From NCBI RefSeq assembly GCF_000527695.1, contig NZ_ATSX01000001.1:372001-436000 (forward strand): 64,000 nt of DNA. The letters are read 5' to 3'. Source of the stretch: Commensalibacter papalotli (ex Servin-Garciduenas et al. 2014). GTDB taxonomy: Bacteria > Pseudomonadota > Alphaproteobacteria > Acetobacterales > Acetobacteraceae. The stretch's first letter is position 1. Each line of letters begins with the position of its first letter. This document shows positions 43,316 to 52,077 of this stretch, one piece after another. Under the pieces are notes generated by a model. It saw nothing but the letters and a program-made list of their open reading frames with translations. It was not told the DNA's origin and did not search any database. Made by a program: the position numbers and the translations under genes.

Positions 43316-45352
43316 ATGAATGTTTCAAAGATTCTATCCCGCGTGTGTTGGGGGGTAACTGCTGGAGTGTGTTCATCTATTTATACAGTTTTGGCTGCGG
43401 ACCCTCAAACCTATCGAGTTGAAATTCGTCCTACAGGTAACGCTGATATTGATGCAACATTATCGGATGTATCAAACCTTGTAACTTTAAAAAAAACCAA
43501 AGCAGTTGGTTCCTTTGCTTTGTCTGGGCGTATTAAAAGCGATTATGAGCGCTTACAAAGTGCTATGGATAGTTTTGGATATTATGATGCCAAAATCAAA
43601 ATTGAAATTGGTAATGCTGAAGCTGTGTCAGAAAACAAAGAACAGAAAAAAAAGAAGAAAAAAGATGAAGCATCTTCTAATGTGAAGCGAGTTACCAATT
43701 TAACGAATACTATAGATGGGAACAACCCAGATTTACCTAATTTTATTGGTCATATCCCAGATAATCAAGACGCAGTCGTTGTAATACATATTGATAAAGG
43801 AAATCAATATCACTTGGGCAAAATCGAACTGGTAGAAAAGAAAACTCAACAACAAGTTGAACCTAATAACAAATCTACCAATTTAAAACCTCAAGAGATT
43901 TCAAAAACGATTACGCTAACAGACGACCAACAAAAAGCTTTTGCTTTGAAATCAGGCCAACCTGCGGCGTCTTCTGACGTTGTTGCTGCCAAAGGACGTT
44001 TGTTGACTTCTTTACGAGAGGATGGCCATGCCTTGGCCAAAATTAATGATCCAGTAGCATATCTGCGCCCTGATACCAAGACACTAGATATTGTCTATGA
44101 AGTACAACCTGGCCCTATTGTAGATTTAGGCGATATTGAGTTTAAGGGGTTGGAGAAAGTTCATGAAGATTTTATAAGAAAGCGTTTGTTGCTAAGTGAT
44201 GGGCAATTATACCAACCTTCTAAAATTGAATCAGCAAGGCAAGATCTTTCCTCTCTTGGTGTTTTTTCTAGTATTGATGCAACAGCGGGAACCAAGCTTG
44301 ATGCAAATGGACGCTTACCTCTTTTATTGACGTTTAAAGAAGCAAAACGTAGATCCGTTAGTTTTGAAGCAGGTTATTCAACAGATTTAGGAGGTCGTTT
44401 AGGCGTTCGTTGGTCACATAAAAATTTATTTGGTAATGCAGAAAAATTAAATTTAGTTGCCTTGGCAACGGGGTTAGGGGGGACTGCTCAAAAAGGTATT
44501 GGATATGATATTTATGCAGACTTTACGAAACCTGACTTTAAACGAAGAGATCAAGAACTTAATGCACGTATAGAGGCTGTAAAACAAAATTTGTATTCTT
44601 ATGATCAAACTGCTTTTTTAATCAAAGCTGGGCTTAATCGTAAAATTAATAAACATTGGAGAGTTTCTGGTTATTTGGGTGCTATCCAAGAGCATATTAT
44701 ACAACGGCAATATAAAAATGATTATTCTTTATTAAATGTTCCTTTGGGTGCACGTTATGATAATACCGATCTTGCGAGCCCTATGATGTCTCCTACACAT
44801 GGTATGAAAGCTTCTGTTTTGGCAACGCCGACGGTGTCGTTTGGGGATGGTACTATTTTCTTTGCAATTTTAGAGGGCAGTGCTTCGACGTATTTTGATT
44901 TAGCCAAAACAGGACTAACAAAACCAGGGGATAGTGTATTCGCATTCCGAGGAACAGTGGGCAGTATTCAAGGTGCATCAAGAATGAATCTTCCACCTGA
45001 TCAACGCATGTATGCTGGTGGAACCTCAACAGTCAGAGGTTTTCGTTTTCAAGGCGTGGGCCCTCAATTCCATGGAACAAAATATGCTGTTGGTGGTAAG
45101 GCAATGGATGCTGGAACCGTAGAGTTTCGTCAAAAGTTAACAGAATCCTTTGGTACACAAGCTTTTATGGATGCGGGTCAAGTCAGTAAAACCAGCATGC
45201 CTTTTGAAGGGGATGTTCGGGTTGGTGTTGGTGCGGGTGTAAAATATTATACGCCATTAGGGCCTATTCGTTTTGATATTGCTGTGCCAGTTAATCGCCC
45301 ACCGCGCGGGGATAAATTCGAGGTTTATATTAGTTTGGGTGAGACGTTTTAA
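43316..45352 (+). CDS. tamA: Outer-membrane translocation and assembly protein TamA (Omp85 family)
   Basis: A 678-residue Omp85 protein that, with TamB, helps insert outer-membrane proteins or move lipids. The ATG at 43316 is chosen because it directly starts a signal peptide (MNVSKILSRVCWGVTAGVC, cleavage near VLA-AD); an upstream ATG at 43244 would place 24 unrelated residues before it. POTRA-like domains follow, with a charged, Lys-rich insert around residues 105-125 and the last POTRA in PGPIVDLGDIEFKGLEKV. The rest is the 16-strand barrel, with the MYAGGTSTVRGF loop-6 motif and a C-terminal strand ending EVYISLGETF. It is first in a tight operon with the two TamB-like genes. Confidence 0.9.
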   Translation: MNVSKILSRVCWGVTAGVCSSIYTVLAADPQTYRVEIRPTGNADIDATLSDVSNLVTLKKTKAVGSFALSGRIKSDYERLQSAMDSFGYYDAKIKIEIGNAEAVSENKEQKKKKKKDEASSNVKRVTNLTNTIDGNNPDLPNFIGHIPDNQDAVVVIHIDKGNQYHLGKIELVEKKTQQQVEPNNKSTNLKPQEISKTITLTDDQQKAFALKSGQPAASSDVVAAKGRLLTSLREDGHALAKINDPVAYLRPDTKTLDIVYEVQPGPIVDLGDIEFKGLEKVHEDFIRKRLLLSDGQLYQPSKIESARQDLSSLGVFSSIDATAGTKLDANGRLPLLLTFKEAKRRSVSFEAGYSTDLGGRLGVRWSHKNLFGNAEKLNLVALATGLGGTAQKGIGYDIYADFTKPDFKRRDQELNARIEAVKQNLYSYDQTAFLIKAGLNRKINKHWRVSGYLGAIQEHIIQRQYKNDYSLLNVPLGARYDNTDLASPMMSPTHGMKASVLATPTVSFGDGTIFFAILEGSASTYFDLAKTGLTKPGDSVFAFRGTVGSIQGASRMNLPPDQRMYAGGTSTVRGFRFQGVGPQFHGTKYAVGGKAMDAGTVEFRQKLTESFGTQAFMDAGQVSKTSMPFEGDVRVGVGAGVKYYTPLGPIRFDIAVPVNRPPRGDKFEVYISLGETF

Positions 45353-45354
45353 TT

Positions 45355-46173
45355 ATGGATACAGAGTCACAGACTGCAACGAAACAACTAACATATAAAG
45401 TACGCTATCCTATTTTATGGCGTTTGATAATTTTCTTTATCGCTCTATGCAGCACGATTATTGTTCTTATATGTGCTGTGTTTGTTTTTGTTAATACACA
45501 AATAGGTAGAAACTATATTGCAGACAAGATCGAACAGACAACTGATGGCCATATTCGAATTCAAGGTTTATCGGGGTTTTCCCCTAGTGATTTAACCATC
45601 GCCCAAATACAGTTTAACAATGATGCGGTCGGGGTATGGGCGGAGGTAAAAGAGGTGCAATTAAAATGGTCACCTCTGGCGTTATTATCCAATGAAATTT
45701 CTATTCGTTCTTTGGTAGCCAAAGAAATTGATTTTTACAATTTACCACCAAAGCCTGAAAAAACAGATAATAACATTACTCAAACAGAACATAGATTTGC
45801 TGATTTACCCTATCAAGTTAATATTCAACATCTTCAAATAGATCATTTTTTTATTTCAGAGCAAATTGCCAAAAGAAATATATCGATTAGTGTTGATGGA
45901 AAAGTAAAAATTCGTAATCTTTCCAAAATAATGAACATTGACACATTAAAGGAAGCCTTCATGGCACATCCTAAATTACGTCTTTTAGCTGTAAAACAAC
46001 CTGCGGATTTTCAATTTGGAGGTAAGATTAGCGGCAGCGTAGAAAATAAAGATGGAAAAGAGTATAATGCGCCGTTTCTCCCTTTGCATTTTTCTATCAT
46101 GCTACCTGAATATCCAAAGCCTAACAGTAATAATGAATTAAAAATTTATCTTGGTTTAGGAGAAGAAATTTAA
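45355..46173 (+). CDS. Short TamB-like protein, apparent TamB/TamA chimera
   Basis: A 272-residue intact gene between tamA (2-bp gap) and tamB (TAATG overlap). Residues ~18-225 align with the first ~240 residues of TamB next door: the membrane helix, then FVNTQIGRNY against FANTQKGQHY, IQGLSGFSPSDL against VSGLSGSFPNHL, SPLALLSNEI against SLLALLRKEI, AKEIDFYNLPP against AKEVNVYNLPS, and IQHLQIDHFFIS against INDIQIDKLFVA. The last ~40 residues instead resemble the end of TamA: YNAPFLPLHFSIMLP against YYTPLGPIRFDIAVP, and KIYLGLGEEI against EVYISLGETF. A tandem duplication across the tamA/tamB junction would produce exactly this. The frame is intact, so it may be functional. Confidence 0.75.
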   Translation: MDTESQTATKQLTYKVRYPILWRLIIFFIALCSTIIVLICAVFVFVNTQIGRNYIADKIEQTTDGHIRIQGLSGFSPSDLTIAQIQFNNDAVGVWAEVKEVQLKWSPLALLSNEISIRSLVAKEIDFYNLPPKPEKTDNNITQTEHRFADLPYQVNIQHLQIDHFFISEQIAKRNISISVDGKVKIRNLSKIMNIDTLKEAFMAHPKLRLLAVKQPADFQFGGKISGSVENKDGKEYNAPFLPLHFSIMLPEYPKPNSNNELKIYLGLGEEI

Positions 46174-49100
46174 TGCAGCCCATAGATCAGCAAACAACAG
46201 AATTACAAAAAGTAACCAAGAAGAAATGGCGTCAACGCCATCGTTTTTTATGGGTTTTAGGATGGTTGTTTGGGAGTTTGGTCGGTTTGGTTGTCGTCGC
46301 CATAGCTTGCTTGATAATTTTTGCAAATACACAAAAAGGGCAACATTATCTAGCCAAGCAGATTGGAGAATTAACTGGGCACAGTGTTGAGGTTAGTGGA
46401 CTGTCCGGATCTTTTCCTAATCATTTGCGTGTGGATACAATAGAGCTGAAAGACCCTAAGATTGGGGTTTGGTTATCGTTAAAACAAACAGAACTTGATT
46501 GGTCTTTGCTGGCATTATTGCGTAAAGAAATACATGTAGATCGGTTATATGCCAAAGAAGTTAATGTTTATAATTTGCCCTCTTCGTCTGAACCTGCTTC
46601 AGCAAAAGATAGTTCAAGTTCGACTTCTGATATAGTAGTGTCTGCAAATATTAACGATATACAAATTGATAAATTATTTGTTGCGGATAAGGTTGCTCCT
46701 ATCGATATCGCAGTAGGTCTCAAGGGTAAAATATTCATTCAAAATGTTTTGAAGGTTGCTGACTTTCAATCATTTAATGACTTATCGAATATTCATTTAT
46801 CTTTGCATCTTTGGGAGTTAAATCAAGCAACAGACCTTCAATTACTAGCGGAAATTGGTAACCAAAAAATTGATAAATCTTCGTTAATAATTAATGCAAA
46901 ACAGCAGTCTGATGGGTTGATTGAACGTTTATTAAAAATGGATCAGCTAACACCATTGTCTTTGAGTCTTTCTCTAAAAGGTCCTTTTGATAAATTACAA
47001 ACAAAAATTGATCTCTCTGCAGCTCAAACAAAATTGAATGTAAATGGGGATATAGATCTTATTCATTCTGCAATGGATATCGCATTAACAGGTCATTCAC
47101 CTGCTATGACATTAAGCCCCACGATTGGTTGGGGAGGATGGAATATAGATGCCAAACTTCATGGTGCATTTCAATCTCCTGCAGGGGCAGGTAAATTTGA
47201 GTTGACCGACCTAGCTGCCGGTGATGCGATGGTTAATAAATTACTGTTACAGTTCAAGGGAGAAGATTTAACTTCGTTGGCGGGTAACCAAGATAAAATC
47301 AGCAGTCCTTGGGTAAGGTTAAATTTGGTGGCTGATGGTCTTCGTATTCCAGGGGCTAAACCTAAGTTACTTGCAGGCAGTCCTTTGTCATTGGATGTCG
47401 TTTACCATCCCAAAGAAAAGGATGAATCTGTTGATTTGCAAATTAACCATCACTTAATTAAAATTTTTGGTCGCATTTTTATAAAACCTGCTTTGCATGG
47501 AAGCCTTGAGCTATATGTTCCAGAGCTGAAACCTTTGGCTGAAACAGGGAATGTTGATTTAAAAGGATCAACTGTTCTGAATATGGCGTTCGATTTGCCT
47601 GAGGATCCTAAAAATCCTATTCATATCGATCTTGATGGTCCATTGATGATTACAGGTGGATTGCCAATCGCAGTGCAAATGATTGGTCAGCAAGGTCATA
47701 TTGGTTTGCATGCTCAAGTTACACAAGAACCAAAGCAAAAAGTGATACTTCAATCTTTGGTATTTAATGGCAAGCAAGTTAATTTAAATGCTCAAGGGTC
47801 ATTGATTGACGAACAAGTAAAGGCTTTGCTTAATTTAGAAGTCAAAGATTTGTCTGCGGCGGCACCTATGGTGAAGGGTAAAGCAAATGCTCAAATGAAT
47901 ATCGATGGTTCTTTGCAGGATTTGGCAGCAACATTAAAATTATCTACAACATTAAGTACAACTGCTAATAGTGGTTATGTGTTACGCCCCAGCCAGTTGG
48001 AATTAACTGCAAATGCGCAACATGTTACGTCTAGACCCATTGCAGTAGTTGCCTTGATGGGCAATTTAGATCAAACCCCTGTTAATATAAAGCTTCAAGC
48101 AGGGCTTGCTGAAAAGGAAAAGCAATATTACCTAAAGCTTGAGCAGATGGAATGGCGTGGTTTAAAAGCTGTAGCTGACATAGTTTTACCTGAAAAGAGT
48201 ATGTTACCTATTGGGACTATAAAATTGGATGTTGCACGTCTATCAGATTTTGGTCGTTTAATTAACCAAAAGATTGATGGTAATATTCATTTAGATATTC
48301 ATAGCTTAGCAGAAAAAACATCAAAATTATTGATTGATTTGAACAGTCAGATAAGTATGCCTCAAGCTAAGATAGGAAAAATTGCTTTATCAGGTTATGT
48401 TGATAATCCTGTTGGCAAACCAAATGTAAATTTAAAACTGCAAGCCAATCAATTACAAGTTCCTAAGGTTGTTCAAGGAAATGCTTTGATGACTGCCAGT
48501 GGTGGGATGGATGCTTTAAAACTGACATTAAATGGTAATTTCCCTTCTCTTTTAGATGCAAAAGGCAATATAGATACAGCTTTAGTTTTGGATTTGCTTA
48601 AGAAAAAGGTGGATATTCAAAAATTTACAGCTTTGGTCAAAGGGGAAAATATACGTTTATTGGCACCTCTACAGGCTGAATTTGGTGAAAAATGGAGCGT
48701 TAATCGTTTAAGATTGTCTGTTGCCCCTGTGGGTGCCGCCCCAGCGACTGTTGATATTGCAGGCACAATAAAACCAAAACTAGCTATAACCGCGTCTATT
48801 CAAAATATTACCCCTGCATTGGCGAAACCTTTTGCTCCTGATCTACATGCCAAAGGTGTGATAAATATACAGGCACAATTAAAAGGCTCTCTTGAAAAAC
48901 CTCAGGGAAATATCCGCTTAAATGCCCAGAATATGCAACTGACCACGGGTAGTGCGGCTTCATTACCGCCAGCACAATTAACCGCATTGGCCAATTTGAA
49001 TGGAACTACTGCTAATTTAGATACCAGACTTCAAGTTGGGCAAAAAGTAAATGCTATTGTTAATGGAACGGTGCCTTTGCAACCTAAAGGGAATATTGCA

Positions 49101-50429
49101 TTAAGACTGAATGGTGATATTGATCTAGCCGTGGCTAATGCAATTGTTGGTGCTTCTGGGCAGCAAGTGAAAGGCCTTATTAATATAGCTATGTTGGTTA
49201 ATGGAAGCATGAGCTCTCCAGCGATTACAGGGGCTATTCATTTAACTAAAGGTAGTTTTAGAGATTATGCTCAAGGGGTTACTTTAAGAGATGTTCAAGC
49301 TTCTATTTTAGGGCAAAGAGATCGTATTGTGTTGCAATCTTTTTCTGCAAAAGCAGGAGAGGGAAGTATGAACGCAGATGGTCAAATTGGTATTTTTCAA
49401 CCTGGTATTCCTGTTAATTTGCATTTCGGTATGAACAAAGCCAAACCATTAGTGAGTGATTTACTTACAGCGATATTGGATGGTGACATTAATATTAAAG
49501 GAATGGCAAAAACACGAATAGATGTAGGCGGAACAGTTAAAATTAAGCGTGCTGATATTAATATTCCTCATTCTATGGCGCGTTCGGTTGTCCCTTTGAA
49601 AGTTATACGCCCTGGGGATAAGGTTGAAACATCGCAGAGCAGTGGTACAGGGCCTGAAATTGGTTTGGATTTGACGATAAAGTCAGCAGGGCAAATTTTA
49701 GTTCGTGGCTTTGGCTTATTTACCGATATGGCGGGTTCTTTACATATTGGTGGTACAGCCAATGCACCCAAAATCAATGGTGGCTTTGAAATGCAAAATG
49801 GTCATATTGATATGGCTGGTATTTCTCTTGAATTTACCAGAGGGATTATTGGCTTTAAAGGAAGTAACGTAGATCATAAAATTGATCCTTCTTTGGATTT
49901 TGAAGTTAAAAAATCAGTAGAGGGTAATACAGTAAGCTTAGGCATTACAGGCTATGCCAGTTCTCCTAAAATCTCTTTAAGTTCTTCTCCACCATTATCT
50001 CAAGATCGTGTCTTGGCCATGTTATTGTTTGGTGTTGATTCACAAAGTTTATCGACAACACAAATGGCTGAAATTGGTGTGGCTTTGGCGACCTTAGGCG
50101 GGGAAGGTAGCGGGTTTGATCCTATAGGGACAGTGCGCAAATCCCTAGGACTGGATCGCTTGTCTGTTGGTGGGGGAAGCAGCAGCAGTAACCAAGGCCC
50201 GTCTTCAGGAACCAGCGTTTCTGCAGGAAAATACCTTATGAAAGGGGTATATTTGGGTGCAAAGCAATCCACAGGAACGCAAGGAACACAGGCAGAAATG
50301 CAAGTCGATATTACCAAACGTCTCAAAGCAACAGCTACTGTTGGTACAGGTGAAGATAAATCTGGGTTTGTAACACCAGATAACGATCCTGGCAGTAGCA
50401 TTGGGTTATTATATAAATTTGATTACTAA
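46173..50429 (+). CDS. tamB: Translocation and assembly module subunit TamB
   Basis: A 1418-residue, inner-membrane-anchored AsmA-like protein spanning the periplasm to TamA. An N-terminal basic stretch (KKKWRQRHR) and one transmembrane helix (about 26-50) are followed by a long run of repeating beta-strand units, expected to form a hydrophobic groove. The C-terminal DUF490 domain (about 1050-1418) includes GFGLFTDMAGSLHIGGTANA, ISLEFTRGIIGFKG and SPPLSQDRVLAMLLFG, ending in YKFDY. A Ser/Gly-rich linker lies near 1330-1350. The start ATG overlaps the upstream gene's stop. The operon terminator lies 25 bp downstream, inside the convergent gene. Confidence 0.93.
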   Translation: MQPIDQQTTELQKVTKKKWRQRHRFLWVLGWLFGSLVGLVVVAIACLIIFANTQKGQHYLAKQIGELTGHSVEVSGLSGSFPNHLRVDTIELKDPKIGVWLSLKQTELDWSLLALLRKEIHVDRLYAKEVNVYNLPSSSEPASAKDSSSSTSDIVVSANINDIQIDKLFVADKVAPIDIAVGLKGKIFIQNVLKVADFQSFNDLSNIHLSLHLWELNQATDLQLLAEIGNQKIDKSSLIINAKQQSDGLIERLLKMDQLTPLSLSLSLKGPFDKLQTKIDLSAAQTKLNVNGDIDLIHSAMDIALTGHSPAMTLSPTIGWGGWNIDAKLHGAFQSPAGAGKFELTDLAAGDAMVNKLLLQFKGEDLTSLAGNQDKISSPWVRLNLVADGLRIPGAKPKLLAGSPLSLDVVYHPKEKDESVDLQINHHLIKIFGRIFIKPALHGSLELYVPELKPLAETGNVDLKGSTVLNMAFDLPEDPKNPIHIDLDGPLMITGGLPIAVQMIGQQGHIGLHAQVTQEPKQKVILQSLVFNGKQVNLNAQGSLIDEQVKALLNLEVKDLSAAAPMVKGKANAQMNIDGSLQDLAATLKLSTTLSTTANSGYVLRPSQLELTANAQHVTSRPIAVVALMGNLDQTPVNIKLQAGLAEKEKQYYLKLEQMEWRGLKAVADIVLPEKSMLPIGTIKLDVARLSDFGRLINQKIDGNIHLDIHSLAEKTSKLLIDLNSQISMPQAKIGKIALSGYVDNPVGKPNVNLKLQANQLQVPKVVQGNALMTASGGMDALKLTLNGNFPSLLDAKGNIDTALVLDLLKKKVDIQKFTALVKGENIRLLAPLQAEFGEKWSVNRLRLSVAPVGAAPATVDIAGTIKPKLAITASIQNITPALAKPFAPDLHAKGVINIQAQLKGSLEKPQGNIRLNAQNMQLTTGSAASLPPAQLTALANLNGTTANLDTRLQVGQKVNAIVNGTVPLQPKGNIALRLNGDIDLAVANAIVGASGQQVKGLINIAMLVNGSMSSPAITGAIHLTKGSFRDYAQGVTLRDVQASILGQRDRIVLQSFSAKAGEGSMNADGQIGIFQPGIPVNLHFGMNKAKPLVSDLLTAILDGDINIKGMAKTRIDVGGTVKIKRADINIPHSMARSVVPLKVIRPGDKVETSQSSGTGPEIGLDLTIKSAGQILVRGFGLFTDMAGSLHIGGTANAPKINGGFEMQNGHIDMAGISLEFTRGIIGFKGSNVDHKIDPSLDFEVKKSVEGNTVSLGITGYASSPKISLSSSPPLSQDRVLAMLLFGVDSQSLSTTQMAEIGVALATLGGEGSGFDPIGTVRKSLGLDRLSVGGGSSSSNQGPSSGTSVSAGKYLMKGVYLGAKQSTGTQGTQAEMQVDITKRLKATATVGTGEDKSGFVTPDNDPGSSIGLLYKFDY

Positions 50430-50432
50430 AAT

Positions 50433-52040
50433 TTATGTGGCTTTGTGTTTGCGAGCCATTTCTTGTAAAATAGAAGTGGCTTTTTTTACGACATCACTCC
50501 ACACTCTGGGGCGAGTCTGGCGAATAATTCTGATTTTTGGATACCAAGGGCTATATTCTTCTCGTGAAATCCAGCGCCAGCAATTGTCAAATCGATCTAA
50601 TAAAATTGCAGGACATCCAAGTCCTCCAGCAAGGTGAATAACCGAAGTATCAACAGAGATGATGATATCTAAATTCATCAATATCGCAGCAGTATCATCC
50701 ATATCCTGGACTTCATCCATAGGATTAAATATAGAGATATCGTTAGGAAGATTATGAATTTGATCTGCATAATGTCCCATTTGTAAGCTAACAAAAGTAG
50801 TATTTTCTACAGAGCGTAATAAAGGTATCAGTTTCGATAAATCAATAGAGCGTTTGTTATCAGTCATCATAGCATGAATCTCACCAGGGTGAGGGGAACC
50901 TCCCCAAACGAGACCAACTTTAAGTTGTTTGGTTTGAGGCAGTTTATTTTTCCAATAAATAACTTTTTTACGGTCAGCTGTTAGATATGGTTTAAATTTG
51001 TCTTTTCTTGGATCAGCACTCAAGGCTCTGGGCAAGGAAATAAAAGGGCAATGCCAATCAAATGGTGGGGGTTCCTCACCTCCCACTTTCACTTTGGGTT
51101 TACCTTTAAGGCGCTCACATAGTCCTTTCATGGTTTCAGCAATCCATAATTCTACAATAGCACCCCGTTTGATAAGTTCTGGTACATAACGGAGGTACAT
51201 TAAGGTATCCCCAAGGCCTTCTTCTTGAGTAATTAAAATCTTTTTCCCCGTAATATCCATGGTATCGGTAAGCGTAGGGAGAAGTGTTTCTTTGGGTAAA
51301 GTGCTGTGATTAGGAGTGTCAAGACGCCATTCATGTTCAACCCACCCTTGATAGTAATATTCAGCTTTCAGCAAACAGATAGAATAATTAACGCGTAACG
51401 CTGGCCAATTTGGTTGAAGCATAATAGCTTTGCGATAATATAATAAAGCCTGTTCTGTATCATTAACTGCATTATGATAAGAAGCAAGATTTGCAAGGAT
51501 TGTTACGTTATTTTCATTATGTTTTTCTAAAATACTGTAGAGTTTTAACGTTTGCGGATATTTTCCCGCTTCAAAAAGGATTGTCGCTAAAATATTGAGT
51601 AGCCTTGCTTGATTTTTGGAGAAGGCTAAGCATTTTTTTATGTATAGAACGGCTTTGGCAGATTGTTTTGTCTGCTGTAAAACACTGGCATAACCAACAT
51701 AAAGCAATTCGTCTTTCGGATGATTTAATAATGCTTCATGATAAACCTCAAAAATCGAAGGATATAAATTGTAACTCCCTAGATACGGTTCCAATTCGGC
51801 ACAGCTGTGGCGTTGTGGTGAATCTTTGAGTTGTTGTGCAAGGCATAAATGATATGCAGCTTCTTTTGGTTGATTACAGCCAGCATAAGCAATACCAAGT
51901 AAAGTCATAATTGCTTGGCTCAGTTTATGATTTTTATATGGAAGCAGTAAAGTAAGTGCTTGCTCAAATTTTCCTTGGTGTAAAAGGAGGTTCGTTTGAT
52001 TAATGAATATATCATCAGGAGACTTTAAAAAATTTGGCAT
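50433..52040 (-). CDS. TPR-repeat glycosyltransferase-like protein
   Basis: A 535-residue two-part protein. Residues ~1-235 are tetratricopeptide repeats (QGKFEQALTLLLPYKNHK, LLNILATILFEAGKYPQTL, LLYYRKAIMLQPNWPALRVNY), which mediate protein contacts. The C-terminal half (about 270-520) resembles a GT-B glycosyltransferase of the heptosyltransferase/GT9 type: GLVWGGSPHPGEI, VSLQMG, and the nucleotide-sugar site SVDTSVIHLAGGLGCPAILL. Such proteins in acetic acid bacteria are linked to surface polysaccharide or protein glycosylation, but the acceptor is unknown. ATG at 52040. The 3' end carries the terminator of the convergent tam operon, 3 bp apart stop to stop. Confidence 0.8.
   Translation of the reverse strand: MPNFLKSPDDIFINQTNLLLHQGKFEQALTLLLPYKNHKLSQAIMTLLGIAYAGCNQPKEAAYHLCLAQQLKDSPQRHSCAELEPYLGSYNLYPSIFEVYHEALLNHPKDELLYVGYASVLQQTKQSAKAVLYIKKCLAFSKNQARLLNILATILFEAGKYPQTLKLYSILEKHNENNVTILANLASYHNAVNDTEQALLYYRKAIMLQPNWPALRVNYSICLLKAEYYYQGWVEHEWRLDTPNHSTLPKETLLPTLTDTMDITGKKILITQEEGLGDTLMYLRYVPELIKRGAIVELWIAETMKGLCERLKGKPKVKVGGEEPPPFDWHCPFISLPRALSADPRKDKFKPYLTADRKKVIYWKNKLPQTKQLKVGLVWGGSPHPGEIHAMMTDNKRSIDLSKLIPLLRSVENTTFVSLQMGHYADQIHNLPNDISIFNPMDEVQDMDDTAAILMNLDIIISVDTSVIHLAGGLGCPAILLDRFDNCWRWISREEYSPWYPKIRIIRQTRPRVWSDVVKKATSILQEMARKHKAT
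50454..50487 (+). terminator. Intrinsic terminator of the tam operon, inside the convergent gene
   Basis: Stem AGCCATTTC (50454-50462) / GAAGTGGCT (50473-50481), 9 bp with one G-U pair, 10-nt loop, then a T-run to 50487. It starts 25 bp after the tamB stop. The same bases encode the C-terminal residues of the minus-strand TPR-glycosyltransferase. Confidence 0.75.
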
Positions 52041-52077
52041 TATTGATCAACAAAATAAAAGGTCAGAAACTATACGA

